The translations under genes and the position numbers were made by a program. Of a DNA stretch of 64,000 nt, positions 46,971-56,095 are shown one piece after another (within the stretch, counting starts at the first letter, position 1; each line of letters starts with the position of its first letter). The notes beneath the pieces are model-generated. The model made no database searches and was not told the DNA's origin. It was given only the letters and a program-made list of their open reading frames with translations. Source of the DNA: Alphaproteobacteria bacterium (GTDB lineage Bacteria > Pseudomonadota > Alphaproteobacteria > Caulobacterales > Aquidulcibacteraceae); NCBI GenBank assembly GCA_016124655.1, contig WGNI01000006.1, forward strand, positions 1 through 64,000, in the 5' to 3' direction.

Positions 46971-47016
46971 TGTCGAGTGCGACATTCCAATCAGGCTGGT
47001 GGAAAAGCACTCGACA
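46971..47016 (+). promoter_or_regulatory. leader inverted repeat of the flp pilin mRNA
   Basis: TGTCGAGTGC (46971-46980) and GCACTCGACA (47007-47016) are a perfect 10-bp inverted repeat. It ends just before the GGAG Shine-Dalgarno (around 47022) of the pilin gene. It may be a stabilising 5' hairpin or an operator. Confidence 0.55.
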
Positions 47017-47033
47017 AAAATGGAGTCTCCAAG

Positions 47034-47207
47034 ATGCTTCGCAAGATGAACCGCTTTCTGAAGGACAAGAACGGCGCGACGGCCATTGAATATGGTCTGA
47101 TTGCCGCTCTGATTGGCGTCGTGATCATCGCCGGCGTGACGGCGTTGGGCACGAACATCCAAGCCAACTTCGACCGCATCGCGACCGAAATCGGCGACGG
47201 GTCGTAA
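47034..47207 (+). CDS. Flp family type IVb pilin
   Basis: A 57-residue major pilin (Flp/PilA). A basic leader (MLRKMNRFLKDKNG) precedes the processing site G/ATAIEYGLIA, then the hydrophobic helix ALIGVVIIAGVTALG and a short tail. CpaA should cleave after the Gly. GGAG lies upstream. It is the first gene of the cpa operon, with a terminator-like hairpin right behind it that would raise pilin expression above the assembly genes. Confidence 0.96.
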   Translation: MLRKMNRFLKDKNGATAIEYGLIAALIGVVIIAGVTALGTNIQANFDRIATEIGDGS

Positions 47208-47220
47208 TACTTCTAAAAGA

Positions 47221-47256
47221 GCGCGCCGCGGCTCAAGCGGCGCGCCTCCTTCTCCC
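47221..47256 (+). terminator. hairpin after the pilin gene
   Basis: GCGCGCCGC/GCGGCGCGC (47221-47229 with 47237-47245, loop of 7) is followed by the pyrimidine run CTCCTTCTCC. It begins 13 bp after the pilin stop and probably acts as a partial terminator that separates abundant pilin transcript from cpaA onward. Confidence 0.6.
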
Positions 47257-47353
47257 CCTCGCAACTTCGCCGCTTCCGAAAGGGAGCGGCGATTTTGTTT
47301 CTATCGCGCAACAATAACGCCCTGTTAGCGGCTTTGCGCCTATCTGCGCGTCG

Positions 47354-47830
47354 ATGACGCCTTTCTTCACGGCGGCCTTCCTGGCTCTGTGTCTCATCGC
47401 GGCCGCGACCGATATCGCGCGCATGAAGATTCCGAACTGGGTGAGCCTGGCGCTGATTGCGCTGTATCCGCTCGCCGCGCTGACTGCTGGCGCCGGCTGG
47501 GCCCAGATCGGCTGGCATTTTGCGTTCGGCCTGCTTGTTCTGTCGCTCAGCTTTGGCCTGTTCAGCATCGGCGTCCTGGGCGGCGGCGACGCCAAGCTCA
47601 TCCCCGCGGTCGCCGTGTGGACCGGCGCGGGCGCATTTTTGCATTTCATGATCGGCATGACGCTGGCCGGCGGCGCGCTTGCGCTCGCCCTGCTGGCCGC
47701 GCGCGCCGCGTTCGCCCCCGCGGACGGCCGCCCCGCCTTCATCAATCGTCTGTTGAGCAAAGAACGCGGCGCGCCCTACGCCATTGCGATCGCCGTGGGC
47801 GCAATAAACGCCGCGCCGCATCTGTTCTAA
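47354..47830 (+). CDS. cpaA: prepilin peptidase CpaA/TadV
   Basis: A 158-residue A24-family membrane aspartic peptidase that processes the Flp pilin and TadE-like pseudopilins. The two catalytic Asp are in ATDIARMKIPN (about residue 20) and GGGDAKL (about residue 77). Four to five membrane segments are apparent. The standard position is between flp and cpaB. Confidence 0.93.
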   Translation: MTPFFTAAFLALCLIAAATDIARMKIPNWVSLALIALYPLAALTAGAGWAQIGWHFAFGLLVLSLSFGLFSIGVLGGGDAKLIPAVAVWTGAGAFLHFMIGMTLAGGALALALLAARAAFAPADGRPAFINRLLSKERGAPYAIAIAVGAINAAPHLF

Positions 47831-47851
47831 ACGCGTTACCGCGCCTCCACG

Positions 47852-47866
47852 TTAACATTGCTTTAG
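47852..47866. promoter_or_regulatory. CtrA-like box upstream of cpaB (TTAA-N7-TTAG)
   Basis: TTAA-CATTGCT-TTAG matches seven of eight CtrA consensus bases and lies in the 97-bp gap before cpaB. It may give cpaB onward its own cell-cycle promoter. Confidence 0.35.
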
Positions 47867-47927
47867 GCCGGCGCATGCTCCCTTCACGTGTGATTCGGGA
47901 GAGGGCCGCTTCGGCGGATTTGCGCGC

Positions 47928-48749
47928 ATGTCAGCTCGCCAGATTATCGTCTTGGCCGTCGCGCTTGTCGCCGCTATCGGCGCGCTCTTCGTCATTCGCG
48001 GCATGGCCTCGCGCAATGCGGCTCCCGAGCCGACCGCGCAAGTCGAAACCGTCAACGTGCTGGTTGCCGCGCGCGAGATTCAACAAGGCGCCGCCGTGCA
48101 AACCGGCGACCTCGCTTGGCGCCCGTTCCCGAAGGAATCCATCGGCGAGCGCTTCGTGCAACAATCCAGCGCGTCTTCCGCGCTCACCGATCTGACTGGC
48201 GCGATCGCGCGGCGCGCATTCTCCGCAGGCGAACCGATCATCAATGGCTACGTCATTCCCCGCGAGAGCGGCGGCTTCATGGCGGCGATGGTGCCTGTCG
48301 GATATCGCGCGGTGTCTGTGGAAGTCGATCGCGAATCCCTCGCCGGCGGCTTCATTCAGCCCAACGATCATGTCGACGTGATGCTCTCGCGCGAAGTTGA
48401 AGTGCTCGGCGCCAATGGCCGTACGCGCGAAGAGCGCCGCACCGACATCATTCTGGAAAATGTTCGCGTCCTGGCGATTGGCGATCAGGTGCGCCCGCAG
48501 GAAGCCGGTGAATCGCCCGCGCGCATCGATGGCGAGATCGCGGTGCTCGAACTGAGCCAGGACGACGCGCGGCTGCTGCAGCTGGCGGATTCCATGGGCA
48601 ATGTGTCGCTCGTCTTGCGCAGCATCGAGCAGGAAGCTGAGGGGCTGCAGGTGGCCTCCGCGCGCCGCCGCGGCGCTCTGGAGCAGAACGTGCGCTCCGA
48701 TACAGTTCAGGTTCACGCGTTCAGTCCGCGCGGAGGGGGCAGCAACTGA
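47928..48749 (+). CDS. cpaB: Flp pilus assembly protein CpaB
   Basis: A 273-residue CpaB/RcpC protein. An N-terminal membrane anchor (QIIVLAVALVAAIGALFVI) is followed by a SAF domain (VNVLVAAREIQQGAAVQTGD) and the periplasmic RcpC domain (VPVGYRAVSVEVDRESLAGG, then FIQPNDHVDVMLSR). It works with the CpaC secretin in the periplasm. The stop overlaps the cpaC start (TGATG). Confidence 0.94.
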   Translation: MSARQIIVLAVALVAAIGALFVIRGMASRNAAPEPTAQVETVNVLVAAREIQQGAAVQTGDLAWRPFPKESIGERFVQQSSASSALTDLTGAIARRAFSAGEPIINGYVIPRESGGFMAAMVPVGYRAVSVEVDRESLAGGFIQPNDHVDVMLSREVEVLGANGRTREERRTDIILENVRVLAIGDQVRPQEAGESPARIDGEIAVLELSQDDARLLQLADSMGNVSLVLRSIEQEAEGLQVASARRRGALEQNVRSDTVQVHAFSPRGGGSN

Positions 48750-50449
48750 TGCCGAAGAGAAGCGTCAAAAAACGCTCGCTGGTCGCTGCGCTGTCGGCGG
48801 CCGTCGCGTTTGCGCCCTCGCCGGGCCTTGCGCAGCAAACCGACGCGCAGATCACGCGCATCACGCACGGCGGCGCCGGCGCCACGGCCGCGTCCGTCGT
48901 TCTGCCATTCGGAAAATCGGCCATCGTCGATCTTCCCGCCGATGCGCGCGACGTGCTCTTGTCCAACCCCCAGATCGCCGACGCCGTCGTGCGCACCTCG
49001 CGCCGCGTCTACATCATCGGCCGCGCCATGGGGCAGACCAACGCGTTTTTCTTCGACGCTGCGGGCCGCCAGATCGCCAATATCGAAATCCGCGTGGAGC
49101 CCGATGTCGAACCTTTGAACGAATTCCTCCGCCGCCACGCGCCGAACATGCGCGTCACGGCGGAAGCGTTGAACGGCTCGATCGTGCTCTCCGGCACGGC
49201 GCACAGCGCATCCGAAGCCGATCGCGCCGTGCAGATGGCGGAAAGCTTCCTCGGCACCGCCGGCGGAACCGGCGCCGGCGGCGGCTCCAGCCTCGGCGGG
49301 CCCAATTCAAGCGGTTCCACATCCTCGGGCGGGTCGCGCCCGCGCATCATCAATCTCATTCAGGTTGAAGGCAGCGAGCAGGTTCTCGTGCGCGTGCGCG
49401 TCGTCGAAATGAGCCGAACTTTGGTTCGCCAGCTCGGCATTAATTTGAACTACGAAGAAATGCTCAACCGGTTCTTGCCGGACGACACCTTCGTCAATGT
49501 CGCCACGCAGAACGGCTATTCGATCAATGGCCGGCTCTTGGGCGGCCTGTCGGCGACCGGCGGCATTGCCGAAACGGTGCTGAACCCGGCGTCCGTCACG
49601 TTCCCCGGGCCGAATGCAGGACAGATTCCGTCCGCGCAATCCGGCGTTGGCGGATATGCTTACGACAACAACGGCACGATTGATCCGCTCGACGACACTG
49701 TCACCAACGGTCCCGGCCGTCTCGACACGCGCAGCCAGATCGACGCGTCGATCGAAGCCTTCGAACGCGCCGGCCTGCTGCGCGTGTTGGCTGAGCCAAA
49801 TCTCACCGCGATTTCCGGCGAACCCGCGCGCTTCTTGGCCGGCGGCGAATTTCCGGTTCCCGTCGCTGCCGATGACGGCGAGATCACCATCCAGTTCAAG
49901 CCGTTCGGCGTCGGCCTTGCGTTCACGCCGGTCGTGCTCTCCGGCGGCCGCATTTCGCTGAAGCTGTCGACCGAAGTCAGCGAACTGACCTCCGAAGGCG
50001 CCATCGCCACCGGCGACACGCCGATCCGCAATCCCGACGGCACAACCACCGTCATTCGCGGCATCACCATTCCCGGCCTGCAGGTGCGGCGCGCTGAAAC
50101 CACGCTGGAAATGCCGTCCGGCGGCGCCATCGTGCTCGCCGGCCTCATTCAGGAACGCACGCGCCACGCCTTGGAAGGCCTTCCCGGCGCGATGAATGTT
50201 CCCGTGCTCGGGCAATTGTTCCGCTCGCGCGACTTCATCAACAACGAAACCGAACTCGTGATCATCGTCACGCCCTATCTCGTGCAGCCGACTGCGCCGG
50301 AAAATCTGCGCACGCCCGCCGACGGCTTCATGAACCCCTCTGAATCGGAAAGCCTGCTGACCGGGCGTCTCAACGCCATGTATCGGCCTGGTCGCTCCGA
50401 CGAAGACGAGCATCGCCTCGTGGGCCCGCATGGCCATGTCGTTCAATAA
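48749..50449 (+). CDS. cpaC: Flp pilus outer-membrane secretin CpaC/RcpA
   Basis: A 566-residue secretin that forms the outer-membrane pore for the pilus. It has a signal peptide (to about residue 30), the pilus N-domain (VDLPADARDVLLSNPQIADA, then VVRTSRRVYIIGRAMGQTNA), a BON-like middle (TAEALNGSIVLSGTAHS), a Gly/Ser linker around residue 175, and the secretin domain from about 190. That domain has ALIEAFERAG-like helices, VPVAADDGEITIQFKPFGV and GLIQERTRHALEGLPG. It lies between cpaB and cpaD. Confidence 0.96.
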   Translation: MPKRSVKKRSLVAALSAAVAFAPSPGLAQQTDAQITRITHGGAGATAASVVLPFGKSAIVDLPADARDVLLSNPQIADAVVRTSRRVYIIGRAMGQTNAFFFDAAGRQIANIEIRVEPDVEPLNEFLRRHAPNMRVTAEALNGSIVLSGTAHSASEADRAVQMAESFLGTAGGTGAGGGSSLGGPNSSGSTSSGGSRPRIINLIQVEGSEQVLVRVRVVEMSRTLVRQLGINLNYEEMLNRFLPDDTFVNVATQNGYSINGRLLGGLSATGGIAETVLNPASVTFPGPNAGQIPSAQSGVGGYAYDNNGTIDPLDDTVTNGPGRLDTRSQIDASIEAFERAGLLRVLAEPNLTAISGEPARFLAGGEFPVPVAADDGEITIQFKPFGVGLAFTPVVLSGGRISLKLSTEVSELTSEGAIATGDTPIRNPDGTTTVIRGITIPGLQVRRAETTLEMPSGGAIVLAGLIQERTRHALEGLPGAMNVPVLGQLFRSRDFINNETELVIIVTPYLVQPTAPENLRTPADGFMNPSESESLLTGRLNAMYRPGRSDEDEHRLVGPHGHVVQ

Positions 50450-50459
50450 GGATCGCCGC

Positions 50460-51149
50460 ATGACACGCTTGCCCCTTCTCGGTCTTGCAGCGCTCACCGC
50501 GCTGGCGGCCTGCGCGACCAAGCCGCCGGAAGCAGATCTTGGCCCGCCTGTGCCGACCGCCGCCGATCGTCACCGCATCGAAGTCGAGCAGACCAGCGAG
50601 CGCATGGCGCTGCCGGTGTCGCCGATGGATGCAGCGCTGGCGCCGGAAACAGAAAGCGAAGTCTCGCTGTTCGCGCGCAGCTACATCCGCATCGGTCACG
50701 GCCCGGTTGTCGTCAGCGTGCCCGCCAATGGCGACAACGGCGAAGCCGCACAACGCATCGCCCATCAGGTGCGCATGCAGATGGTCGACGCCGGCGTGCC
50801 CTATTCCGCGATTGCTGGCGCAACCTATGACGCTTCCGGCGTCGACAGCGCGCCCGTCGTGTTGAGCTTCGCGCGCTTTGAAGCCACAGCGCCGCACTGC
50901 GCGCCGTTGTGGGAGCAGGATCTTGCCCATCCCGACGCCAACCGGCCTTGGGAGAGCTTCGGCTGCGCCACCAACGCCAATCTCGCCGCGATGATCGCGG
51001 ATCCGGCTGATCTCTTGGCGCCGCGCTCGGAAGACCCGCGCGATTCCGGCCGCCGCGCGGTCGTGTTCGAACGGTATCGCCAAGGTCAGACCACCGGCGC
51101 GCAACGCAGCGCCGATGAGCGGGCCACCATTTCAACGGCAGTGCGCTGA
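50460..51149 (+). CDS. cpaD: CpaD family pilus lipoprotein
   Basis: A 229-residue lipoprotein with signal LLGLAALTALAACATKPP (lipobox LAAC). The mature protein has the CpaD pattern: HRIEVEQTSERM, VVVSVPANGDNG, FARFEATAPHC and WESFGCATNANLAAMIADP. It helps place the secretin. An upstream in-frame ATG overlaps cpaC; the ATG at 50460 gives the signal peptide directly and lies 10 bp after the cpaC stop. Confidence 0.93.
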   Translation: MTRLPLLGLAALTALAACATKPPEADLGPPVPTAADRHRIEVEQTSERMALPVSPMDAALAPETESEVSLFARSYIRIGHGPVVVSVPANGDNGEAAQRIAHQVRMQMVDAGVPYSAIAGATYDASGVDSAPVVLSFARFEATAPHCAPLWEQDLAHPDANRPWESFGCATNANLAAMIADPADLLAPRSEDPRDSGRRAVVFERYRQGQTTGAQRSADERATISTAVR

Positions 51150-51157
51150 GGCAAGCG

Positions 51158-52615
51158 ATGAGCGGACAATCCTCCGAGCCGGTCTGGAGCGTCGACGGGA
51201 TGGATGATGATTTCATCCTGGAGGAAGACGACTCCTTCGGCCTGGGCGACATCGAAGACGGCGCAGCGCTGTCTGAGCCGCCCGAGCCTGAGATGGCGCT
51301 CGATGCGCCCTTCGAAATGGAGGAAGCGCCGCCGCCGCCCGCCATCCAGGATTCCGATCTGCTCGATGCGCCGCCCCACGACGCGACGCCCTACGCGCAT
51401 ATGCCCGATGACCAGGTCATCCAGCCCATTCCGCGCATCACCATTCACGCCAGCTGCGATCGCCCCGAAATCGCGCGCATGATCGAAGCCGCCGCCGGCG
51501 ACCGCCGCATGCAGCGCGCGGAAGTCACGGTTGAGGAAGGCGGCGTCGAAGCAGCGCTTGTGCGCTTCGCCTCGCAAGCCAGCCCCAATCTCTTGATCAT
51601 CGACACCACCGCGCCCGGCGCGCAGATGCTGCGCAATCTCGATCGCCTCGCCCAGGTCGTCGAGGAAGGCACCAAGGTCGTCATCATCGGCGCAGTGAAT
51701 GACATCGCGCTGTTCCGCGAACTGATGAGCCGCGGCGTCAGCGAATATATCGTGCCGCCCGTGCAGCCCTTGCACATCATCAAAACCATCTCCGGCCTTT
51801 ACGCCAATCCCGACAAGCCGTTCGCGGGCCGCCTCGTCGCGGTGATCGGCGCACGCGGCGGCGTTGGCGCGTCGACCATCGCGCACAATCTCGCCTGGTC
51901 GATCGCCGAGCGGCAGGACGCCGGCGCCACCCTGATGGACCTTGATCTTTCTTTCGGCACTGCCGCGTTGGACTTCAACCAGGAAGCCCAGCAATCCATC
52001 GCCGACGCCCTGCTTGCGCCCGATCGCGTCGATGATGTCTTCCTGGAGCGCATTGTCACCAAACAGACGCCGCGTCTGCAAATCTTGACCGCGCCCGCCA
52101 CGCTTGAGCGCGAATTCGAACTGGATCCCCACGCGTTTGAGCTGGTGATCGACGCGGTGCGCCGCTCGGGCCCGTTCGTCGTGCTCGATCTGCCGCACGC
52201 CTGGTCGAGCTGGATCCGCCAGACGCTGTTCGCCGCCGACGATGTGATCATCGTCGCCTCGCCCGATCTTGCATCCTTGCGCAACGCGAAAAACATCATT
52301 GACCTGATGAAAGCCTCACGGCCCTACGACACGCCCCCGCAAGTGATCTTGAACATGGTCGGCGTGCCCAAGCGCCCGGAAATTCCCGCGAAGGATTTCG
52401 CCGAAGCGCTCGGCGCCGAACCCGCGGAAGTCTTCATGTTCGATCCCGCATTGTTCGGAACAGCCGCAAACAATGGACAAATGCTCGGCGAAGCCGCGCC
52501 CACGGCCAAAACGGCCATCGCCATCGATCAGTTTGCGGCGCGCCTCACGGGCCGTCGCGTGGCGGAGCCCAAGAAAGCGGGACTTGCAGCGCGGCTGCCC
52601 TTCCTCAAACGGTGA
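51158..52615 (+). CDS. cpaE: pilus localisation ATPase-like protein CpaE/TadZ
   Basis: A 485-residue CpaE. An acidic N-terminal segment is followed by a receiver-like domain (around 90-215, with ANLLIIDTTAPG-like and KVVIIGAVND strands) and a ParA/MinD-like domain. The P-loop is VIGARGGVGASTIAHNLAW, which lacks both lysines of a typical deviant Walker A (KGGxxKT), as is known for part of this family. It marks the cell pole where the pilus forms. Confidence 0.93.
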   Translation: MSGQSSEPVWSVDGMDDDFILEEDDSFGLGDIEDGAALSEPPEPEMALDAPFEMEEAPPPPAIQDSDLLDAPPHDATPYAHMPDDQVIQPIPRITIHASCDRPEIARMIEAAAGDRRMQRAEVTVEEGGVEAALVRFASQASPNLLIIDTTAPGAQMLRNLDRLAQVVEEGTKVVIIGAVNDIALFRELMSRGVSEYIVPPVQPLHIIKTISGLYANPDKPFAGRLVAVIGARGGVGASTIAHNLAWSIAERQDAGATLMDLDLSFGTAALDFNQEAQQSIADALLAPDRVDDVFLERIVTKQTPRLQILTAPATLEREFELDPHAFELVIDAVRRSGPFVVLDLPHAWSSWIRQTLFAADDVIIVASPDLASLRNAKNIIDLMKASRPYDTPPQVILNMVGVPKRPEIPAKDFAEALGAEPAEVFMFDPALFGTAANNGQMLGEAAPTAKTAIAIDQFAARLTGRRVAEPKKAGLAARLPFLKR

Positions 52616-52622
52616 GGCGTGA

Positions 52623-54125
52623 ATGTTCGGCAAACGCAGCGCCAATTCAGAACCCGCGCCCGCCGCGGCGTCGGTGCGTCCAGCGCCAGCTGCGCCCGCG
52701 CCGGCGGCGCCCGCGCGGCCTGCCGCTGCGAGCCCCGCGAAGCCGCCTCAGCCCAGCGCTCCGCGCGTGCAGCAGGCTGCGTCCACGCCGCCGCCAAAGA
52801 CGCGCACGCCCGCGCCGCCGTCCGATCCCGCGCCGGTCGAGGAATTTCGCTCCGAAGCCTATTACCGCGTCAAATCGACCATCTTCAACGCGCTGATCGA
52901 GACCATCGATCTCGCGCAATTGGCGCAGCTCGATCCCGAAAGCGCGCGCGACGAAATCCGCGACATCGTCGCGGAAATCATCTCCATCAAGAACGTGGTG
53001 ATGTCGATCGCCGAGCAGGAATCCTTGCTCGACGACATCTGCAACGACGTTCTGGGCTACGGGCCGCTCGAGCCGCTGCTCGCGCGCGACGACATCGCCG
53101 ACATCATGGTCAACGGCGCCAACGCAGTCTTTATCGAAGTCGGCGGCAAGGTGCAGAAAACCAACATCCGCTTCCGCGACAACGGTCAGCTGATGAATGT
53201 GTGTCAGCGCATCGTCAGCCAGGTCGGCCGCCGCGTCGATGAATCCTCCCCTGTCTGCGACGCGCGTTTGCCGGACGGGTCGCGCGTCAACGTCATTGCG
53301 CCGCCTTTGGCGATCGACGGCCCCACGCTCACCATCCGGAAATTCAAACGCGACAAGCTGAAGCTCTCCAATCTTGTTGAGTTCGGCTCGATCTCGCCCG
53401 CGGGCGGAAAAATCCTGCAGATCATCGGCGCCTGCCGCTGCAACACGCTGATTTCCGGCGGCACCGGCTCCGGCAAGACCACGCTGTTGAACACGCTCAC
53501 CGCCTTCATCGATCCCACCGAACGCATCATCACCTGCGAAGACGCCGCCGAATTGCAATTGCAGCAGCCCCACGTCGTGCGCCTGGAAACGCGGCCGCCG
53601 AACCTGGAAGGCTCCGGCCAGGTGACGATGCGCGACCTCGTCAAGAACTGCCTGCGGATGCGTCCAGACCGCATCATCGTCGGCGAAGTCCGGGGCTCGG
53701 AAGCGTTCGACCTGTTGCAGGCCATGAACACCGGCCACGACGGCTCGATGGGCACGCTGCACGCCAACTCGCCGCGCGAAGCGCTCTCCCGTCTTGAATC
53801 CATGATCACGATGGGCGGCTTCACGCTGCCGCCGAAAACCATCCGCGAAATCATCGTCGCGTCTGTCGATGTCGTCGTGCAGGCGCAACGTCTGCGCGAC
53901 GGCTCGCGCAAAATCACGCAGATCACCGAAGTGCTCGGCCTCGAAGGCGAGACCATCATCACCCAGGACCTGCTGCTCTACGACATTCAGGGCGAAGACC
54001 AGAACGGACGCCTGATCGGCAAGCACCGCTCCACCGGCATCGGCCGTCCCCGCTTCTGGGAGCGCGCACGCTATTTCGGCCTGGAGAAGGAATTGGCCGC
54101 AGCCCTCGACGAAGCGGAGGGCTGA
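52623..54125 (+). CDS. cpaF: Flp pilus assembly ATPase CpaF/TadA
   Basis: A 500-residue secretion ATPase that powers pilus polymerisation. A Pro/Ala-rich N-terminal linker (to about residue 75) leads into the N-terminal domain (LDDICNDVLGYGPLEPLL), the Walker A GGTGSGKTTLLN, the Asp box ITCEDAAELQL, the Walker B region RPDRIIVGEVRGSEAFDLLQ and the His box GTLHANSPREALSRLE. Seven bp separate it from cpaE and two bp from tadB. Confidence 0.97.
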   Translation: MFGKRSANSEPAPAAASVRPAPAAPAPAAPARPAAASPAKPPQPSAPRVQQAASTPPPKTRTPAPPSDPAPVEEFRSEAYYRVKSTIFNALIETIDLAQLAQLDPESARDEIRDIVAEIISIKNVVMSIAEQESLLDDICNDVLGYGPLEPLLARDDIADIMVNGANAVFIEVGGKVQKTNIRFRDNGQLMNVCQRIVSQVGRRVDESSPVCDARLPDGSRVNVIAPPLAIDGPTLTIRKFKRDKLKLSNLVEFGSISPAGGKILQIIGACRCNTLISGGTGSGKTTLLNTLTAFIDPTERIITCEDAAELQLQQPHVVRLETRPPNLEGSGQVTMRDLVKNCLRMRPDRIIVGEVRGSEAFDLLQAMNTGHDGSMGTLHANSPREALSRLESMITMGGFTLPPKTIREIIVASVDVVVQAQRLRDGSRKITQITEVLGLEGETIITQDLLLYDIQGEDQNGRLIGKHRSTGIGRPRFWERARYFGLEKELAAALDEAEG

Positions 54126-54127
54126 TC

Positions 54128-55099
54128 ATGGACCCCACTATTCTTGCCGCGGTCTTGGCGTTTGTCGTCATCGCTGGGCTTGGGATGGCGTTTGCCGGCG
54201 GCGAAAAGAACGCCGCGCAGCAACGCGCGAAGTCCATGAATGCAAAGAAGCCGAGCAAGCGCACCGACACCGAAATGGCGACGATGAAACGTCGCCAAAC
54301 GACACAGGATGCGCTCAAAGAGCTGAGCCAGAACGAAAAGAAATCCCGCAAGCAGCGCTTCTCGGTAAAGGGCCAGATCGAACAATCCGGTCTCACTCTC
54401 TCTGAGCCGACATTCTGGATGATGTCGGCCGTGCTCGGCGTCATTCTCGGCGGCGTCGGCTATTTCGTGCAGGGATCGCCGCTTGGTCTGATCGGCGGGC
54501 TTGTCGTGGGCGGGCTGGGCCTGCCGCGCTGGATCCTCAAATTCCTCATCGGCGGCCGGCAGAAGAAATTCACCTCCCAGCTCGCCGACGCCATCGACAT
54601 CATCGTGCGCGGCGTGAAGTCGGGCCTCCCGCTCAATCAGTGTCTGAAGATCATCGCGACAGAAAGCCCTGAGCCGTTGCGCACCGAATTCCAGACCATC
54701 GTCGACGCGCAGACCATGGGCGTGCCGCTCGATCAGAATCTGAACCGCATGTTTGAACGCATGCCGCTGCCGGAAGTGAACTTCTTCGCCATCGTGCTGA
54801 TCATTCAGCAGAAGACCGGCGGCAACCTTTCCGAATCCCTCGGCAACCTCTCCACCGTGTTGCGCGCGCGCAAGATGATGAAGGAGAAGGTCAAGGCGCT
54901 GTCTTCCGAAGCGAAGGCCTCCGCCATGATCATCGGCTCCCTGCCCTTCATCGTCATGGCGATGGTTTACTTCATCCGGCCGGAATACATCTCGCTGCTG
55001 TTCACGCGCCAGGAAGGTCACCTCATTCTGCTCGGCGCCGGCGTGATGATGTCGAGCGGCATTCTCGTGATGCGCAACATGGTCAACTTCAAGTTCTGA
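54128..55099 (+). CDS. tadB: type II secretion system F family protein TadB (CpaG)
   Basis: A 323-residue inner-membrane platform protein. An N-terminal helix and a charged region (AKKPSKRTDTEMATMKRR) precede two membrane segments near 95-140 and the T2SSF domain (DAIDIIVRGVKSGLPLNQCL, then IVLIIQQKTGGNLSESLGNL). Two more helices close the protein. It pairs with TadC downstream to anchor the CpaF motor. Confidence 0.94.
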   Translation: MDPTILAAVLAFVVIAGLGMAFAGGEKNAAQQRAKSMNAKKPSKRTDTEMATMKRRQTTQDALKELSQNEKKSRKQRFSVKGQIEQSGLTLSEPTFWMMSAVLGVILGGVGYFVQGSPLGLIGGLVVGGLGLPRWILKFLIGGRQKKFTSQLADAIDIIVRGVKSGLPLNQCLKIIATESPEPLRTEFQTIVDAQTMGVPLDQNLNRMFERMPLPEVNFFAIVLIIQQKTGGNLSESLGNLSTVLRARKMMKEKVKALSSEAKASAMIIGSLPFIVMAMVYFIRPEYISLLFTRQEGHLILLGAGVMMSSGILVMRNMVNFKF

Positions 55100-55106
55100 G
55101 GCCGCG

Positions 55107-56078
55107 ATGGACATCCTTGCCCTGACCGATCCCGCAACGCTCGCCGGCATTCTCGCCGCTGGCGCCTGCTTTGCGACGATCGTCACGATCGCAGGCCCCA
55201 TGGTGGCGACCGACCGTCTCGGCGCGCGGTTGAAGGAAGTGGCCAAGCGGCGCGAGGAATTGCGCAAGAAAAGCCGCGCCGAACTGAACAAGTCCAATCA
55301 ATTGGTGCGTCCCAACGCGAACAAGTACGCCCAAGGCATCGTGCAGCGTCTGCAATTGCAGCGCCGCCTCGCCGACGATTCCTTGAGCGAAAAGCTTATC
55401 CGCGCCGGCCTGCGCGGCCCCGCCGTGCAGACCATGTTCTACTTCTACCGCGCGGCCTTGCCGATCGGCTTCGGCGTGGCGGCTGCGGTGTATTTGTGGC
55501 TGTTCGGCAATGGCCTCGACCTCACCACGCAGATGCGGCTTCTGATCGTCGTCGGCGCGGTCGCCGCGGGCTTTTACGCGCCGACGATCTATCTCACCAA
55601 TCTCGCGCAGAAACGCCGCGAAGCGATTATGCGCGCCTTCCCCGACAGTCTCGACATGCTGCTGATCTGCGTGGAGAGCGGCATGTCGATTGAAATGGCG
55701 CTGCAGCGCGTGGGTTCGGAGATCGCCTCCGCCTCTGTGGAGCTTGCCGAGGAATTGCAGCTCACCTGCGCCGAGCTCTCCTATCTGCCCGATCGCCGCA
55801 TGGCCTATGAAAACCTTGCGCGGCGCACCAACCATGCCGGCGTGAAATCCGTCGCGCTGGCGCTGACGCAAGCCGAAAAGTACGGCACGCCGCTTGGATC
55901 GGCGTTGCGCGTGATGGCCAAGGAAAATCGCGAACTGCGTCTCTCGGAAGCGGAAAAGAAGGCAGCCGCCCTGCCCGCGAAACTGACCGTGCCGATGATC
56001 GTGTTCTTCCTGCCGGTGCTGTTCGCCGTGATCATCGGGCCGGCCATGATCCAGGTCCAGGACCTGATGGGCCGCTGA
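55107..56078 (+). CDS. tadC: type II secretion system F family protein TadC (CpaH)
   Basis: A 323-residue partner of TadB. It has an N-terminal membrane helix (AGACFATIVTIAGPMVATD), a central helix pair (LPIGFGVAAAVYLWLF and LLIVVGAVAAGFYAPTIYL), and the T2SSF domain with FPDSLDMLLICVESGMSIEM and LALTQAEKYGTPLGSALRVM. It starts 7 bp after tadB and closes the rightward operon. Confidence 0.94.
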   Translation: MDILALTDPATLAGILAAGACFATIVTIAGPMVATDRLGARLKEVAKRREELRKKSRAELNKSNQLVRPNANKYAQGIVQRLQLQRRLADDSLSEKLIRAGLRGPAVQTMFYFYRAALPIGFGVAAAVYLWLFGNGLDLTTQMRLLIVVGAVAAGFYAPTIYLTNLAQKRREAIMRAFPDSLDMLLICVESGMSIEMALQRVGSEIASASVELAEELQLTCAELSYLPDRRMAYENLARRTNHAGVKSVALALTQAEKYGTPLGSALRVMAKENRELRLSEAEKKAAALPAKLTVPMIVFFLPVLFAVIIGPAMIQVQDLMGR

Positions 56079-56095
56079 TCAACGAGAGCCGAAAC

